Of a DNA stretch of 64,000 bases, positions 1 through 8,420 are shown piece by piece. Location of the stretch: positions 808,001 through 872,000 of the forward strand of contig NZ_LOPU01000018.1 of the NCBI RefSeq assembly GCF_001469955.1. The letters are read 5' to 3'. The notes beneath the pieces were generated by a model. The model did not search any database, was not told where the DNA came from, and saw only the letters and a list, made by a program, of their open reading frames with translations. Position 1 is the first letter of the stretch, and the number at the start of each line of letters is the position of its first letter. The DNA comes from Haloprofundus marisrubri. Its GTDB lineage: Archaea; Halobacteriota; Halobacteria; Halobacteriales; Haloferacaceae. The translations under genes were made by a program, and so were the position numbers.

Positions 1-1
1 C

Positions 2-406
2 GACCGCCTGCCGCATCTTCCGTACGTGCTCGGTATCGTCGCCGCGTTCGGTGTCTCACTCGTTGCGCTGACGGCGGTGTCGGGGTTCGTTCCGGTGTTG
101 GTCGTGACGGCGACGCTCGGCTACGTCATCCACAGTCTGTTCCCGGCGCTCGACACCTACATGCTCGGTGCACTCCCGGCAAGCGCCCGAGGCAGTGCGT
201 ACGCTGTCTACAGCGGTGTCGCCCTCTTCATCGAATCCGGCGGTAGCGGCGCAGTCGGCTTTCTCACGGGCGCGGCCATCCCGTTCGACAGCGTGTTTCG
301 ACTGTTCGCGCTGGCGGTCGGTGTCGAACTCGTTGTTCTCTTGATGCTGTACGCCGCGGGACGGCTACCGGACGGTGGTCGAAGCGCCGACGTCGCCGCC
401 GACTGA
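2..406 (+). CDS. MFS transporter, C-terminal fragment (5' end outside window)
   Basis: The reading frame is open from the first bases, so only the last ~135 residues are seen. The GTG at 26 is internal, because the frame continues upstream with matching hydrophobic sequence. Four hydrophobic helices are visible, with the motif TYMLGALPASARGSAYAVY followed by a Gly-rich helix, as in the C-terminal half of major facilitator transporters. It ends in a short acidic cytoplasmic tail. The substrate cannot be told. Confidence 0.75.
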   Translation, partial: DRLPHLPYVLGIVAAFGVSLVALTAVSGFVPVLVVTATLGYVIHSLFPALDTYMLGALPASARGSAYAVYSGVALFIESGGSGAVGFLTGAAIPFDSVFRLFALAVGVELVVLLMLYAAGRLPDGGRSADVAAD

Positions 407-519
407 CCGCAATTTCGGTTGTCCAACCACACTGCGACGCTGACTGTCGAGCCGATTGACTGGAACACGTAACTGAATCTGTCGAAGGCTTTACTAACCC
501 GTCCATGGAATGAGAATCC

Positions 520-1125
520 ATGTCAGGACTGCTCCCGTCCGACAGGGACACAGAGCGGGAGACGCGAACCCCTCGCGTTCTGTGGCTCGACGACGACGAC
601 GCGGAGCAACTCATCTCCTCGCTCTCCTCGGAGACGGCCCGTTCGATTCTCACCGAACTGTACGAACGGGACGCGACGGCCTCGGAACTCTCCGAGGCCG
701 TCGATACCTCCTTGCAGAACGTCCGGCACCATCTCGGAAACTTACAGGACGCCGGCCTCGTCGACATCGTCGGCACGGAGTACTCGGTGAAAGGCCGCGA
801 GATGAACGTGTACGCGCCCGTCGACAGCCCCCTCGTCGTCTGCGCCGGTCAGGAAGACGACCGTGCGTCGGTGCTCGATTCGCTGCGAAAGTTCGTCGGC
901 GTCGCTGCGATACTGGCCGTCGGCGCAGTGCTCGTCCAGTGGCTGTTCGGGGCGGCGGTGACCGTCTCGGACGTCGGCGGGCCGGGAACGGCACCCCGCG
1001 TCGGCGACAGCGTCGCAGACGGTGTCGCGCCGCTGCTCGGGACGCTCCCGCCGGGCGTCGCGTTCCTCGCCGGCGGCGCGCTCGTTCTCGCCGTCGTACT
1101 CGCACTGGAGGGTTTCCAGCGGTGA
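520..1125 (+). CDS. Membrane-anchored winged-helix (ArsR-like) regulator
   Basis: 201 residues. Residues ~25-95 form a winged helix-turn-helix (LSSETARSILTELYERDAT, then SELSEAVDTSLQNVRHHLGNL) as in ArsR/HTH_20 proteins. The C-terminal half has two hydrophobic segments (~122-145 and ~172-197) likely to place it in the membrane with the DNA-binding domain in the cytoplasm. Such HTH-plus-two-helix proteins are common in haloarchaea. It lies 41 bp upstream of the subtilase-like gene on the same strand, so a sensing or regulatory link is possible but is only inferred from position. Confidence 0.8.
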   Translation: MSGLLPSDRDTERETRTPRVLWLDDDDAEQLISSLSSETARSILTELYERDATASELSEAVDTSLQNVRHHLGNLQDAGLVDIVGTEYSVKGREMNVYAPVDSPLVVCAGQEDDRASVLDSLRKFVGVAAILAVGAVLVQWLFGAAVTVSDVGGPGTAPRVGDSVADGVAPLLGTLPPGVAFLAGGALVLAVVLALEGFQR

Positions 1126-1166
1126 GTCGGCCCGGCGCTCGTCGGGGGATGTACGCCCTCTGACCG

Positions 1167-2591
1167 ATGAACCGACGGTTTCTCGCGTGCGTGCTCGCCG
1201 TCTGTGTGCTGGTCGCTGCGTCGAGCGCACCGCTCGCCGGGTCCGTCGCGGCGACGGTGCCGTTGCTCTCGGGGACGGACTCGAAGACACCAGCCCCGTT
1301 CGGACAAGTGAGTCGAACCGGCGGACACATCGTCTCGACCGGAGACGTCCACGACCGCGGCATCACCGGCAGCGGCGTCGCCGTGGGCGTCGTCGGCACC
1401 GCCTTCGAACCGGAGGGGTCGGTCGTCGCCAACAACGTGGCCGGCCACCGACGCGCGCCCGACGAGGGAGCGACCGGCGAAGTCGTCGTCGGCCCTCGCG
1501 GTCGTCTCGATAGTCGCCACGACACCGCCGTCGCCGCCGCCGTCGCCGAAACCGCGCCCGACGCCGACCTCTATCTCGCGGCCGTCGGGGACGACCCGAC
1601 GCCGGAGGAGTACCAGCGGGCTATCGACTGGTTGGCGGCCAACGACGTGGAAGTTGTCGTCGACGCCGGCAGCTACTTCGCCTCGAACCCCCGGACGAAC
1701 GAGCGACTCACCGCCGTCGCCGAACGCGCCGCCGCCAACGGGACCGTCTTCGTCACCTCGGCAGGCAACTACGCGAACAGCCAGTGGGTCGGCGACGGAA
1801 CCGCCGACGGCTGGGTCGACTTCTCGAACGCGACGGAAGCAAACCGACTGGCGGGTGGGGAGATAACCGGTGGCGACGTATCGCTCCGTCTCTCGTGGAA
1901 CTCCTCGGCTGACTACGACCTCTATCTGTACCGCGAGCGGGCGAACGGTCCCGACCCGGTCGTCGCTAAATCCGTCCGGCGGCAGGCGGGAGCGAACAAC
2001 TCGACGCGTTCGACCAACTCGGCCAACCCGGCCAACTCGACTAATGTGACGAGTTCGACAGACGCTACGGCGTCGTGGGAGTCCATCGATGCGACGGTCC
2101 CGCGCGGGAACTACTACGTCGCCATCGACGCCCGCGACGGCGACAACAAGAGTCAACTTAGACTGCTGTCGAGTCGGCAGTCGCTCGAACACGCCGTCTC
2201 CCGCGACAGCGTCGTCGCGCCGGCGACGGGGACGGGCGTCGTCGCCGTCGGTGCCGTCGACACCGACACCGGCGAAATCGCGCAGTACAGTTCGCGCAGC
2301 GGGTCGTTCGTCGACGTCTGGGGGCCTGCGACGGTACACACGGAGTCGGGGACGCTCGAAGGAACCTCCGCTGCCACACCGTACGTCGCCGGAACGATGG
2401 CGCTCGTGGCATCGGCCTGCGAACGCGACGTCCGTACCGACGAACTGGTGGAACTGCTCCGAGCGTCGTCGGTCGGTGACGACCGATACACGCCTGACTC
2501 GGTCGGCGTCGTCGAAGCCGCCGCAGCGGTCGAAACCGCCGAGCGAACCACGGATAACCGAAGTTCCGGTGGGTGTTACCTCGCCGACTGA
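1167..2591 (+). CDS. Exported S8 (subtilisin-like) family protein with internal PPC-like domain, catalytic Asp not conserved
   Basis: 474 residues with a Sec-type N-terminal hydrophobic segment (residues 5-28). The subtilase fold is recognised from His118 (RHDTAVAAAVAE), the oxyanion-hole Asn201 (FVTSAGN) and the Ser401 motif GTSAATPYVAGT. Where active subtilases have Asp-Thr-Gly, this protein reads VGVVGTAF, with Gly77 in the Asp position. Between Asn201 and Ser401, residues ~217-335 look like a PPC-type beta domain (SLRLSWNSSADYDLYLYR) with an Asn/Thr/Ser-rich loop at ~276-303. Either it is a pseudo-protease or another acid residue serves. It follows the membrane-bound HTH gene. Confidence 0.8.
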   Translation: MNRRFLACVLAVCVLVAASSAPLAGSVAATVPLLSGTDSKTPAPFGQVSRTGGHIVSTGDVHDRGITGSGVAVGVVGTAFEPEGSVVANNVAGHRRAPDEGATGEVVVGPRGRLDSRHDTAVAAAVAETAPDADLYLAAVGDDPTPEEYQRAIDWLAANDVEVVVDAGSYFASNPRTNERLTAVAERAAANGTVFVTSAGNYANSQWVGDGTADGWVDFSNATEANRLAGGEITGGDVSLRLSWNSSADYDLYLYRERANGPDPVVAKSVRRQAGANNSTRSTNSANPANSTNVTSSTDATASWESIDATVPRGNYYVAIDARDGDNKSQLRLLSSRQSLEHAVSRDSVVAPATGTGVVAVGAVDTDTGEIAQYSSRSGSFVDVWGPATVHTESGTLEGTSAATPYVAGTMALVASACERDVRTDELVELLRASSVGDDRYTPDSVGVVEAAAAVETAERTTDNRSSGGCYLAD

Positions 2592-2653
2592 GCGTCGTTC
2601 TCGGCCGCTCGCCCTCGACTTTTTCCGTGAAGACGGGCCCACTCCGTCACACC

Positions 2654-5050
2654 GTGTCGACCCCGAACTCACCGACTGCCTCCGACACCGATAAGCGTCC
2701 GCCCCGGCGAGAGTCGGGCGTGACTTGGCGCGAGGTGTTCGGACACGACGAGCCGTATCCCGAGCAGGCCGACGGTATCGACACCGCCGTCGAGACGGCC
2801 GACGACGGCGGATTTACCGTCGTCGAAGGTGCCTGCGGGACTGGCAAGACGATGCTCGCGCTGACCGCGGGCATCGACCGCGTCCGCGACCCCGACTCGC
2901 CCTACGAGCGCGTCGTCGTCCTCACCAGCGTCAAACAGCAACTCCGCCAGTTCGAAGACGACCTCCGGACCGTCAACGCGAACCTCCCCGACGACTGGCG
3001 ACCCGTCTCGGGACTGACGCTCGTCGGCAAATCCGACGTCTGCCCCTACAGCCGAGAACGCGTCGCCGGTGTCGACGACTCGAACGTGTACGAACGCTGC
3101 GAAGGCCTCCGCGAGCGAACCAGAAACCTCGCAAGCGAGAGTGGACCGACGACCGCATCGGCGCTGGCAGGCGAGGCGCGGCGCGCACAGACCGGACTCG
3201 CCGACACCGGTTCCGGTGGCCCCTCCTACCTCGAAACGGCGGGCGAACCGACGCCGTACCTCCCCGAGCTGCCCGAACACGGCGACACCGAGTTCTGCCC
3301 GTTCTACGCGCAGTTCCTCGACGACCTCCCCGAGGACGGCGAGCCTGTCGAAGCTGTTCCGTTCGACTTCGAGGACGCAGGGCTGCTGGAACCGTCGGAC
3401 CTCGTCTCGCTCTCGGCGGGGTTCGGCACCTGTCCGCACTCGACGATGGGGGCTGTGCTCCCACACGTCGAGGTCGTTTTGGGCAACTACTACCACGCGT
3501 TCGACCCGACGACGGTGGCGACGTTTACGGGTTCGTTGGTCGACGAGACGACGTTTCTCGTCTGCGACGAGGCGCACATGCTCGAACCCCGAGTGAGGGA
3601 TTTGGTGAGTTCGGGCGTCGGCGACCGAAGTCTCCGCGACGCCGAAAACGAGGTGACGCGCGTCATCCAACCCGTCGAGTTCGACGAGGCGGGCAGAGAG
3701 ACACAGGGGTCGACCGCCGACGCCGACCTCGTCAAAGGGGAACTGAAGAAAAGCGACGTGACACTCCGCGAACTGAAGGAGACGCGCGAGTTCCTCCGCG
3801 ATTTGCGCGAAGAACTCGACCGCCGCGTCACCGCCCATCTCGACCGCGAGATGCCCGACTGGCGAGCGGACCTCACGCGGCTCGATGACGCCGAAATCCC
3901 GCTCAGAGAACCCGAAGAACCTGCAGTCGACGAGATAAGCGAGTGGGCCGAAGAAGTCGGATACGACGGCGGGACGTGGGTGCGTGCCGAAACGGTCGGG
4001 GCCGTCGTCGGTCGCATTCTCAACTCCGCCGAAGAGGACGACAAGCGTCGGGCCGCGCCGGGCGTCGGCCGCGTCCTCGGCGAGTGGTACCGCTGCGACC
4101 ACGAGCGCTACTTCCGCGAACTCGAACTGGAGCGGACGTGGGACGAGATGGAACCGCCGGATTCGTGGCGACGCGCGTACAACGCCCGTCTCGCGCTGTA
4201 CAACTGCGTTCCCTCCGACGCCATCGGCGACCGACTCGCGGAGTTCGGCGGCGGCGTCCTGATGAGCGCGACGCTCGCGCCGATGGATATCTTCCGGACC
4301 GTCTCGGGACTCGACGCCCTCGCCGAGTCGGGTCGACCGGTCGAAGAACGAACGTACGGGCTGACGTTCCCCGCGGAGAACCGTGCGAGCTTCGCCGTCG
4401 ACGCACCGAAGTTCACCTACGCGAACCGCGGGTCGCCGGACGAACAGAACCCGACACGGCAGGCGTACGCCGCCGCCGTTTCAGAGGTTGCTGAGTCGCC
4501 CGGCAACGTCCTCGTCGGGATGCCGAGTTACGGCGAGGCGGAGTGGATGGCCGGCGTGCTCCGCGGCATCGTCGACAAGCCGGTCCTCCTCGACGAGTCC
4601 AGCGACGATGGGGCAACAGAATCGCTGAAAGCGGAGTTCTTCGGCGGCGAGGCGAAAGTGCTCGTGACGAGCCTCCGCGGGACGTTGACCGAAGGCGTCG
4701 ACTACCGCGGGGACCGCCTCTCGGCGGCCGTCGTCTGCGGGGTCCCGCTCGTCAACACGTCGAGCCCGCGGACGAAAGCGGTGAAGACGGCGTACGACCG
4801 CGCGTTCGACGGTTCGGGCTTCGAGACAGCACTGACGGTCCCGGCAGTCAGAAAGGCGCGACAAGCCATCGGCCGGGTTATCCGCGGCGGCGACGAAGTT
4901 GGCGTCCGCGTCTTCGTGGACGCACGCTACGCACGCGAGTCGTGGAACGGCGTCCGCGAGTACTTCCCCGACTACGAACGAGAGGAGTTTCAGCCGGTGA
5001 GCCCCGACATGCTGGGGTTCGGACTCGAACGGTTCTGGTCGGAGCGGTAG
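2654..5050 (+). CDS. ATP-dependent DNA helicase, XPD/Rad3 (DinG-like) family with Fe-S cluster
   Basis: Superfamily 2 helicase of ~798 residues. It has Walker A GACGTGKTML, Walker B CDEAH and a motif VI-like QAIGRVIRGGD near the C-terminus. Four cysteines between Walker A and DEAH (DVCPYS, YERCEG, EFCPFY, GTCPHS) match the 4Fe-4S domain of XPD, so 5'-3' unwinding in repair is the expected role. The frame is open back to 2573, overlapping the previous gene. I place the start at GTG 2654; GTG 2720 (VTWREVFGHDEPYPEQ) is an equally good start, since conserved sequence begins there. Confidence 0.88.
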   Translation: MSTPNSPTASDTDKRPPRRESGVTWREVFGHDEPYPEQADGIDTAVETADDGGFTVVEGACGTGKTMLALTAGIDRVRDPDSPYERVVVLTSVKQQLRQFEDDLRTVNANLPDDWRPVSGLTLVGKSDVCPYSRERVAGVDDSNVYERCEGLRERTRNLASESGPTTASALAGEARRAQTGLADTGSGGPSYLETAGEPTPYLPELPEHGDTEFCPFYAQFLDDLPEDGEPVEAVPFDFEDAGLLEPSDLVSLSAGFGTCPHSTMGAVLPHVEVVLGNYYHAFDPTTVATFTGSLVDETTFLVCDEAHMLEPRVRDLVSSGVGDRSLRDAENEVTRVIQPVEFDEAGRETQGSTADADLVKGELKKSDVTLRELKETREFLRDLREELDRRVTAHLDREMPDWRADLTRLDDAEIPLREPEEPAVDEISEWAEEVGYDGGTWVRAETVGAVVGRILNSAEEDDKRRAAPGVGRVLGEWYRCDHERYFRELELERTWDEMEPPDSWRRAYNARLALYNCVPSDAIGDRLAEFGGGVLMSATLAPMDIFRTVSGLDALAESGRPVEERTYGLTFPAENRASFAVDAPKFTYANRGSPDEQNPTRQAYAAAVSEVAESPGNVLVGMPSYGEAEWMAGVLRGIVDKPVLLDESSDDGATESLKAEFFGGEAKVLVTSLRGTLTEGVDYRGDRLSAAVVCGVPLVNTSSPRTKAVKTAYDRAFDGSGFETALTVPAVRKARQAIGRVIRGGDEVGVRVFVDARYARESWNGVREYFPDYEREEFQPVSPDMLGFGLERFWSER

Positions 5051-5086
5051 CTCCGACGTTCAGTCACGCTTCGGCGACGGTTGCGC

Positions 5087-5470
5087 TCACGGTCCGTGCG
5101 CCGCAGCGGTGAGACCGGAGTCGGCGGCGAACAGATACCCGGAGACGACGACGAACGAGAGCGCGAGAACGCCGGTAGCGACGCCGACATCGAAGAACGC
5201 TCGCCCGCCGAGCAGCCAGACGACGCCCAGTGCGAGCGTGTGGACGATTGCGACGAGGTAGCCGACCGGTCGCCAGTACGTCGTGAGGTAGACGGCGAGA
5301 CCGGCGACGTACACCGCACCGACGACGTAAAACGTCGTCAGTCCCGTCTCGGTACCGAGCCAGAGGTGAACGCCCGCGAGCAGCGCCCCGAGACCGAACC
5401 CCGTCGCGTGTAGTGGCTCTCGAATTCGTCCGAGTTCGAGTATCGTGTTCCGACGCCGGTCGTCGTTCAT
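5087..5470 (-). CDS. Hypothetical four-helix membrane protein
   Basis: 127 residues from ATG 5470 (an in-frame GTG or other start at 5488 would add six). Four hydrophobic helices fill the protein (starting near LHATGFGLGALL, TTFYVVGAVYVAGL, VGYLVAIVHTLAL and ATGVLALSFVVV), with a charged N-terminus RRRNTILELGRIREP. It is convergent with the helicase gene, 36 bp apart. I do not recognise a characterised family; it resembles small haloarchaeal membrane proteins of unknown function. Confidence 0.65.
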   Translation of the reverse strand: MNDDRRRNTILELGRIREPLHATGFGLGALLAGVHLWLGTETGLTTFYVVGAVYVAGLAVYLTTYWRPVGYLVAIVHTLALGVVWLLGGRAFFDVGVATGVLALSFVVVSGYLFAADSGLTAAAHGP

Positions 5471-5566
5471 CCCTGCCGACGGTGCCACGTCGACGGTGAA
5501 AAGTGCTCGCAGACCCGAGATGCGATGAATTCGCCGGGGCGCGTCGAGTCGTCGGTGCCGGAGTGT

Positions 5567-5752
5567 TCAGCTTGCGTCGTAGCTCTCGCGGCAGTCGTCG
5601 CTGCAGAAGTGACGATGCTGGACGGTTCCGTCTTCGACCCATGTGACGACGCGGTGCGTCGGCGACTGGACGATTTTCTCGCCACAGGTTGCACACTCGG
5701 GCGCGTTCTCCTCGTCTACGTCGTCGCCGAGCGACGAAGTGGGGTCGACCAT
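5567..5752 (-). CDS. Small zinc-finger protein (DUF7576-like)
   Basis: 61 residues. It has the pair CATCGEKI ... FCSDDC, giving CxxC and CxxxC ligand sets about 27 residues apart, typical of short haloarchaeal single zinc-ribbon proteins. The rest is acidic N-terminal leader and a short C-terminus. It probably binds one zinc and works through protein or nucleic-acid contacts; no specific role can be given. It stands alone, 96 bp from the membrane protein gene on the same strand. Confidence 0.75.
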   Translation of the reverse strand: MVDPTSSLGDDVDEENAPECATCGEKIVQSPTHRVVTWVEDGTVQHRHFCSDDCRESYDAS

Positions 5753-5879
5753 GTCGTCGGTGTAAGTAATCGGGGCACTTTACTGCTCTCGTAGTTACTT
5801 CTTTCGCCGCAGTTTCCGCCGTCTCAGCAGTCACCACAGTCTCTGTTGTCTCTGCCGTCTCCACCGTCGATGTCGTTTC

Positions 5880-7262
5880 TCACCCGGAAGGATGCTCGAT
5901 GGTCATCTCGGTTCGCGCCGTCACGTCGTCGTCGACGCGGACCCGGCCGTCGGGCCACCGCGTGACGAGTCGTGTCGGTGCTGCGTCGCCGAGTCCGAAG
6001 TGGGCGACCGGTTCCGACTGGCTGTGCCCGCCGCTGCCGGCGTCGACGAGGCGCGACTGGACGCCGTCTGTCGTCTCCAGCGTGACTGTCGCCCCCCGCG
6101 CCGGCGCGCCCGCTTCGGTGAGTGGCCGGGCTCTGAACCAGTCGTTGTCGTTCGGTGCGCAGAACAGCGATAACGGTTGTGCGCCCGCCTCGCCGTGGAC
6201 GACGAGCAGTTCGAGCGTCCCGTCGCCGTCGACGTCCGCAGTGGTGACGCTCGTGCCGAGTCCCCGCGGTTCGAGCGCCGCCCCCGCGCTCACTCGCTGC
6301 CAGACGCCGTCGGTACGGGTGAACACGCGGTTCGGCGCGCCGAGGGCGTTGACGAACAGTTCGAGGGAGCCGTCGTTGTCGAAGTCGGCGGCGACAACCG
6401 AACGAGTCCGGGTCGGTTGGGCGAGTTCGGGCGGGGCGACGTCCCGAAAGCGGGGTGACACGGAGCCTGCTTTCCCGTTTCGTGCGAACAGTCGTGTCGG
6501 ACCCTCCCAGTTGCCGCAGACGAACTCGCCGGTGGGTTCCGCACCTGCGCCGACGAACGAGAGGCAGCGAGCGTCGCAAGCAGCGTCGGCGACGCCGCTC
6601 TCGGTGGCGACGTCGGTGAACTGCCCGCCGTCGTTTTTGAGCAGTCGGTTCGGGCCGTGTTCGGTGGCGACGAACACGTCCATTCGCTCGGTGACGAGCG
6701 GACCGCTCGCCAGCGCACGGACGTCGGCGGCGACGTCGAGTCCGACCGACTCGGCCATATCGGTTACCTCTCGGTCGTCGCCGAGTTCGTAACAGCGCAT
6801 CGGAGAGCCGTCACCGGCGACGAGCATGCCGTAACGCCCGGTTCCGTGGCGGTCGACGGCGGCGACGGACCAGCCGTCGCGTCGGTTGCTCCGGCCCACG
6901 TTCACCTCCAGCGAGAAAGCGTCGACCCACTCGGTGTCGTCGCAGTCGAACAGTCGGTCGACCGCACCGCCCATCCGCCCGTAGCCGCCCGCGTTCTGGA
7001 CGTACACCTCCTCGCGGCCGTCGGCGTCCAAATCCGCGGCCGCGACGGCGATTCCGCGTCGCTTCTTGTCGGCGATGATGCCAGTGGCGACATCGACGAG
7101 TGCACCCTCGTCGCCTTCGTCTTCGTCCCATCGGAGAAGTTTGTTCGCGCCGCTGCTGGAGGTGACGTAGGTGAGCGGTCCCCGGGGACCGACGGTGACC
7201 GCGGCGCCGTACCCCTTGAACGCGGGGTTGGTGGCGAATAGCTCCGAACGCGCCTCGAACAC
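5880..7262 (-). CDS. FG-GAP/VCBS repeat protein with C-terminal ASPIC/UnbV domain (CRTAC1-like)
   Basis: 460 residues. Repeated blades with Asp-rich calcium-type loops are clear (AAADLDADGREEVYVQN, AADFDNDGSLELFVN, TADVDGDGTLELLVV), indicating an integrin-alpha-like seven-bladed propeller, followed by an ASPIC/UnbV-type end (AHFGLGDAAPTRLVTRWPDGRV). No signal peptide or Tat motif precedes it, which is odd because this fold is usually extracellular. The GTG at 7262 is chosen because a TATA-like box (CTTATAG, ~7284-7290) lies ~27 bp upstream, giving a leaderless start; ATG 7264 is in another frame. Confidence 0.8.
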   Translation of the reverse strand: MFEARSELFATNPAFKGYGAAVTVGPRGPLTYVTSSSGANKLLRWDEDEGDEGALVDVATGIIADKKRRGIAVAAADLDADGREEVYVQNAGGYGRMGGAVDRLFDCDDTEWVDAFSLEVNVGRSNRRDGWSVAAVDRHGTGRYGMLVAGDGSPMRCYELGDDREVTDMAESVGLDVAADVRALASGPLVTERMDVFVATEHGPNRLLKNDGGQFTDVATESGVADAACDARCLSFVGAGAEPTGEFVCGNWEGPTRLFARNGKAGSVSPRFRDVAPPELAQPTRTRSVVAADFDNDGSLELFVNALGAPNRVFTRTDGVWQRVSAGAALEPRGLGTSVTTADVDGDGTLELLVVHGEAGAQPLSLFCAPNDNDWFRARPLTEAGAPARGATVTLETTDGVQSRLVDAGSGGHSQSEPVAHFGLGDAAPTRLVTRWPDGRVRVDDDVTARTEMTIEHPSG

Positions 7263-7394
7263 ATCCGTTTCAGTCGACCCGGCTATAAGAGTGGACGGTC
7301 TCGATTCCCGTCGTCAAGTTGAAACCCGTTCGCCGACGTGGCCGTAGCCGTTCGGCACGGGGTTGGCGACGAACCGGCGACGGTAAACTGTCCG

Positions 7395-7841
7395 TCAGTC
7401 GAGTACGCGGTCGAAAACCGCTCTCGTTCGCGGACTCGGTTCCATCGCATCGAGTTCGCTCTCGACGTCGACGGCTCCGACGACGTCGGCGAACTCGGCC
7501 CGCCGACGCAGCGTCGCCACGTGGTAGAGATACGAGAGTCGGAGGAGCCATCGCGCGGCGTCGAGGTCCGCATCGGTCCGAAGCCGAAACGTCGTCCACC
7601 CCGAATCGGGAACGACGTGGTGGACGCCCGTTCGTCCCTCGTCGACGAGCGCGTCACGAAGCTGTCTGGGGTAGTTGATGTCGAGGGTACCGAAGCGATG
7701 GACGTGGCCGACTTCTCGGGACCCGAGCGTGAACTCGCTCCCGTCGAAGCGGTGCGGGCCGACCTCGATACCGGGCCACGCCGATGCGTCGGCGGTCAGC
7801 CTGTCGACGAGTTGCTCGCGGGTCGGTGTGGTCGAACTCAT
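7395..7841 (-). CDS. DUF5519 (luciferase-domain-like) family protein
   Basis: 148 residues from ATG 7841 (MSSTTPTREQLVDRL); the frame is open further upstream but that part is Arg/Ser-rich and not haloarchaeal in character. The core GPHRFDGSEFTLGSREVGHVHRFGTLDI with HHVVPDSGWTTFRL matches the small domain called luciferase domain or DUF5519, whose biochemical role is not established. The name does not imply light production. No partner gene is evident. Confidence 0.75.
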   Translation of the reverse strand: MSSTTPTREQLVDRLTADASAWPGIEVGPHRFDGSEFTLGSREVGHVHRFGTLDINYPRQLRDALVDEGRTGVHHVVPDSGWTTFRLRTDADLDAARWLLRLSYLYHVATLRRRAEFADVVGAVDVESELDAMEPSPRTRAVFDRVLD

Positions 7842-8138
7842 AGCGTCGATACGGCGGCAGCGAGCATAACTCGCGCGCGGTTCGGTAACGGGCAACATAG
7901 TCGAGTCGAACACAGGTCGAGACGTCCAGCGAGTCTTGAGTTCGGGGCGGAGATATAGAGTCGAGCGTCGAAGACGGCGCACTGGTTCCGGTCGTCGTCG
8001 AAATCCGCCGATTCCAGCGGCGTGAGAATCGCTCGGGGGTACTCACCAACGATATATCCCACTATAGAGCGGTCTTAGCAGCGGTTATGTACCCGACTGT
8101 GGGAGATTCTATCACCCCCCGACACGGGGCACCTCTCC
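7842..8138. other. Intergenic region, no supported gene
   Basis: This divergent stretch lies between the DUF5519 and DUF7511 genes. A 74-codon minus-strand frame (7838-8062) begins acidic but turns Cys/Arg-rich and overlaps the DUF5519 start, so I do not call it. AT-rich spots near 7950-7960 and 8050-8065 (GATATATCCCACTATAG) could be promoters. I see no RNA gene. Confidence 0.5.
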
Positions 8139-8357
8139 ATGAGCCTACACACGAGCGACAATCGGTCCGACGTTCCCGCCGCGCACGACTCCCAACTGGA
8201 CGGCCGCTCGTTCGGTCTCCACAGCGTCACCGTTCGGTACGAAAACGCCTCCGACCGGTGTACCATCTACCCCCGTGATACGCCCGCCGAAGAGCGAGTG
8301 ACCGTCTGGTTCACCGCCGACCTCGACGCGTTCGTCGGTCTCGAAGAGATGCGCTGA
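8139..8357 (+). CDS. DUF7511 family small protein
   Basis: 72 residues. The C-terminal half, RYENASDRCTIYPRDTP ... TVWFTADLDAFVGLEEMR, is the hallmark of a short haloarchaeal family of unknown function often encoded alone. The protein is acidic and without membrane segments. Start ATG 8139 is the first in frame. It is convergent with the amidohydrolase gene, with 63 bp between stops. Confidence 0.75.
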   Translation: MSLHTSDNRSDVPAAHDSQLDGRSFGLHSVTVRYENASDRCTIYPRDTPAEERVTVWFTADLDAFVGLEEMR

Positions 8358-8420
8358 CGTCCTACTCGTCGGGCCAACGCGCGTCCGAGCAGCTACCGAC
8401 CCGTCAGAACCCGAGCGCCG

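Noticed and set aside
849-2672. Long (607-codon) minus-strand frame over the subtilase gene
   Set aside because: It is Arg-rich with no domain, the expected shadow of a GC-rich acidic gene on the other strand; long shadows elsewhere (for example 17771-19144, 46267-47505) were dropped for the same reason.
7296-7325. Single CRISPR-repeat-like sequence ending GTTGAAAC
   Set aside because: Only one copy is present and there is no cas gene or second repeat.
7838-8062. 74-codon minus-strand ORF
   Set aside because: It begins acidic but ends in a Cys/Arg-rich stretch, overlaps the DUF5519 start and has no recognisable motif.
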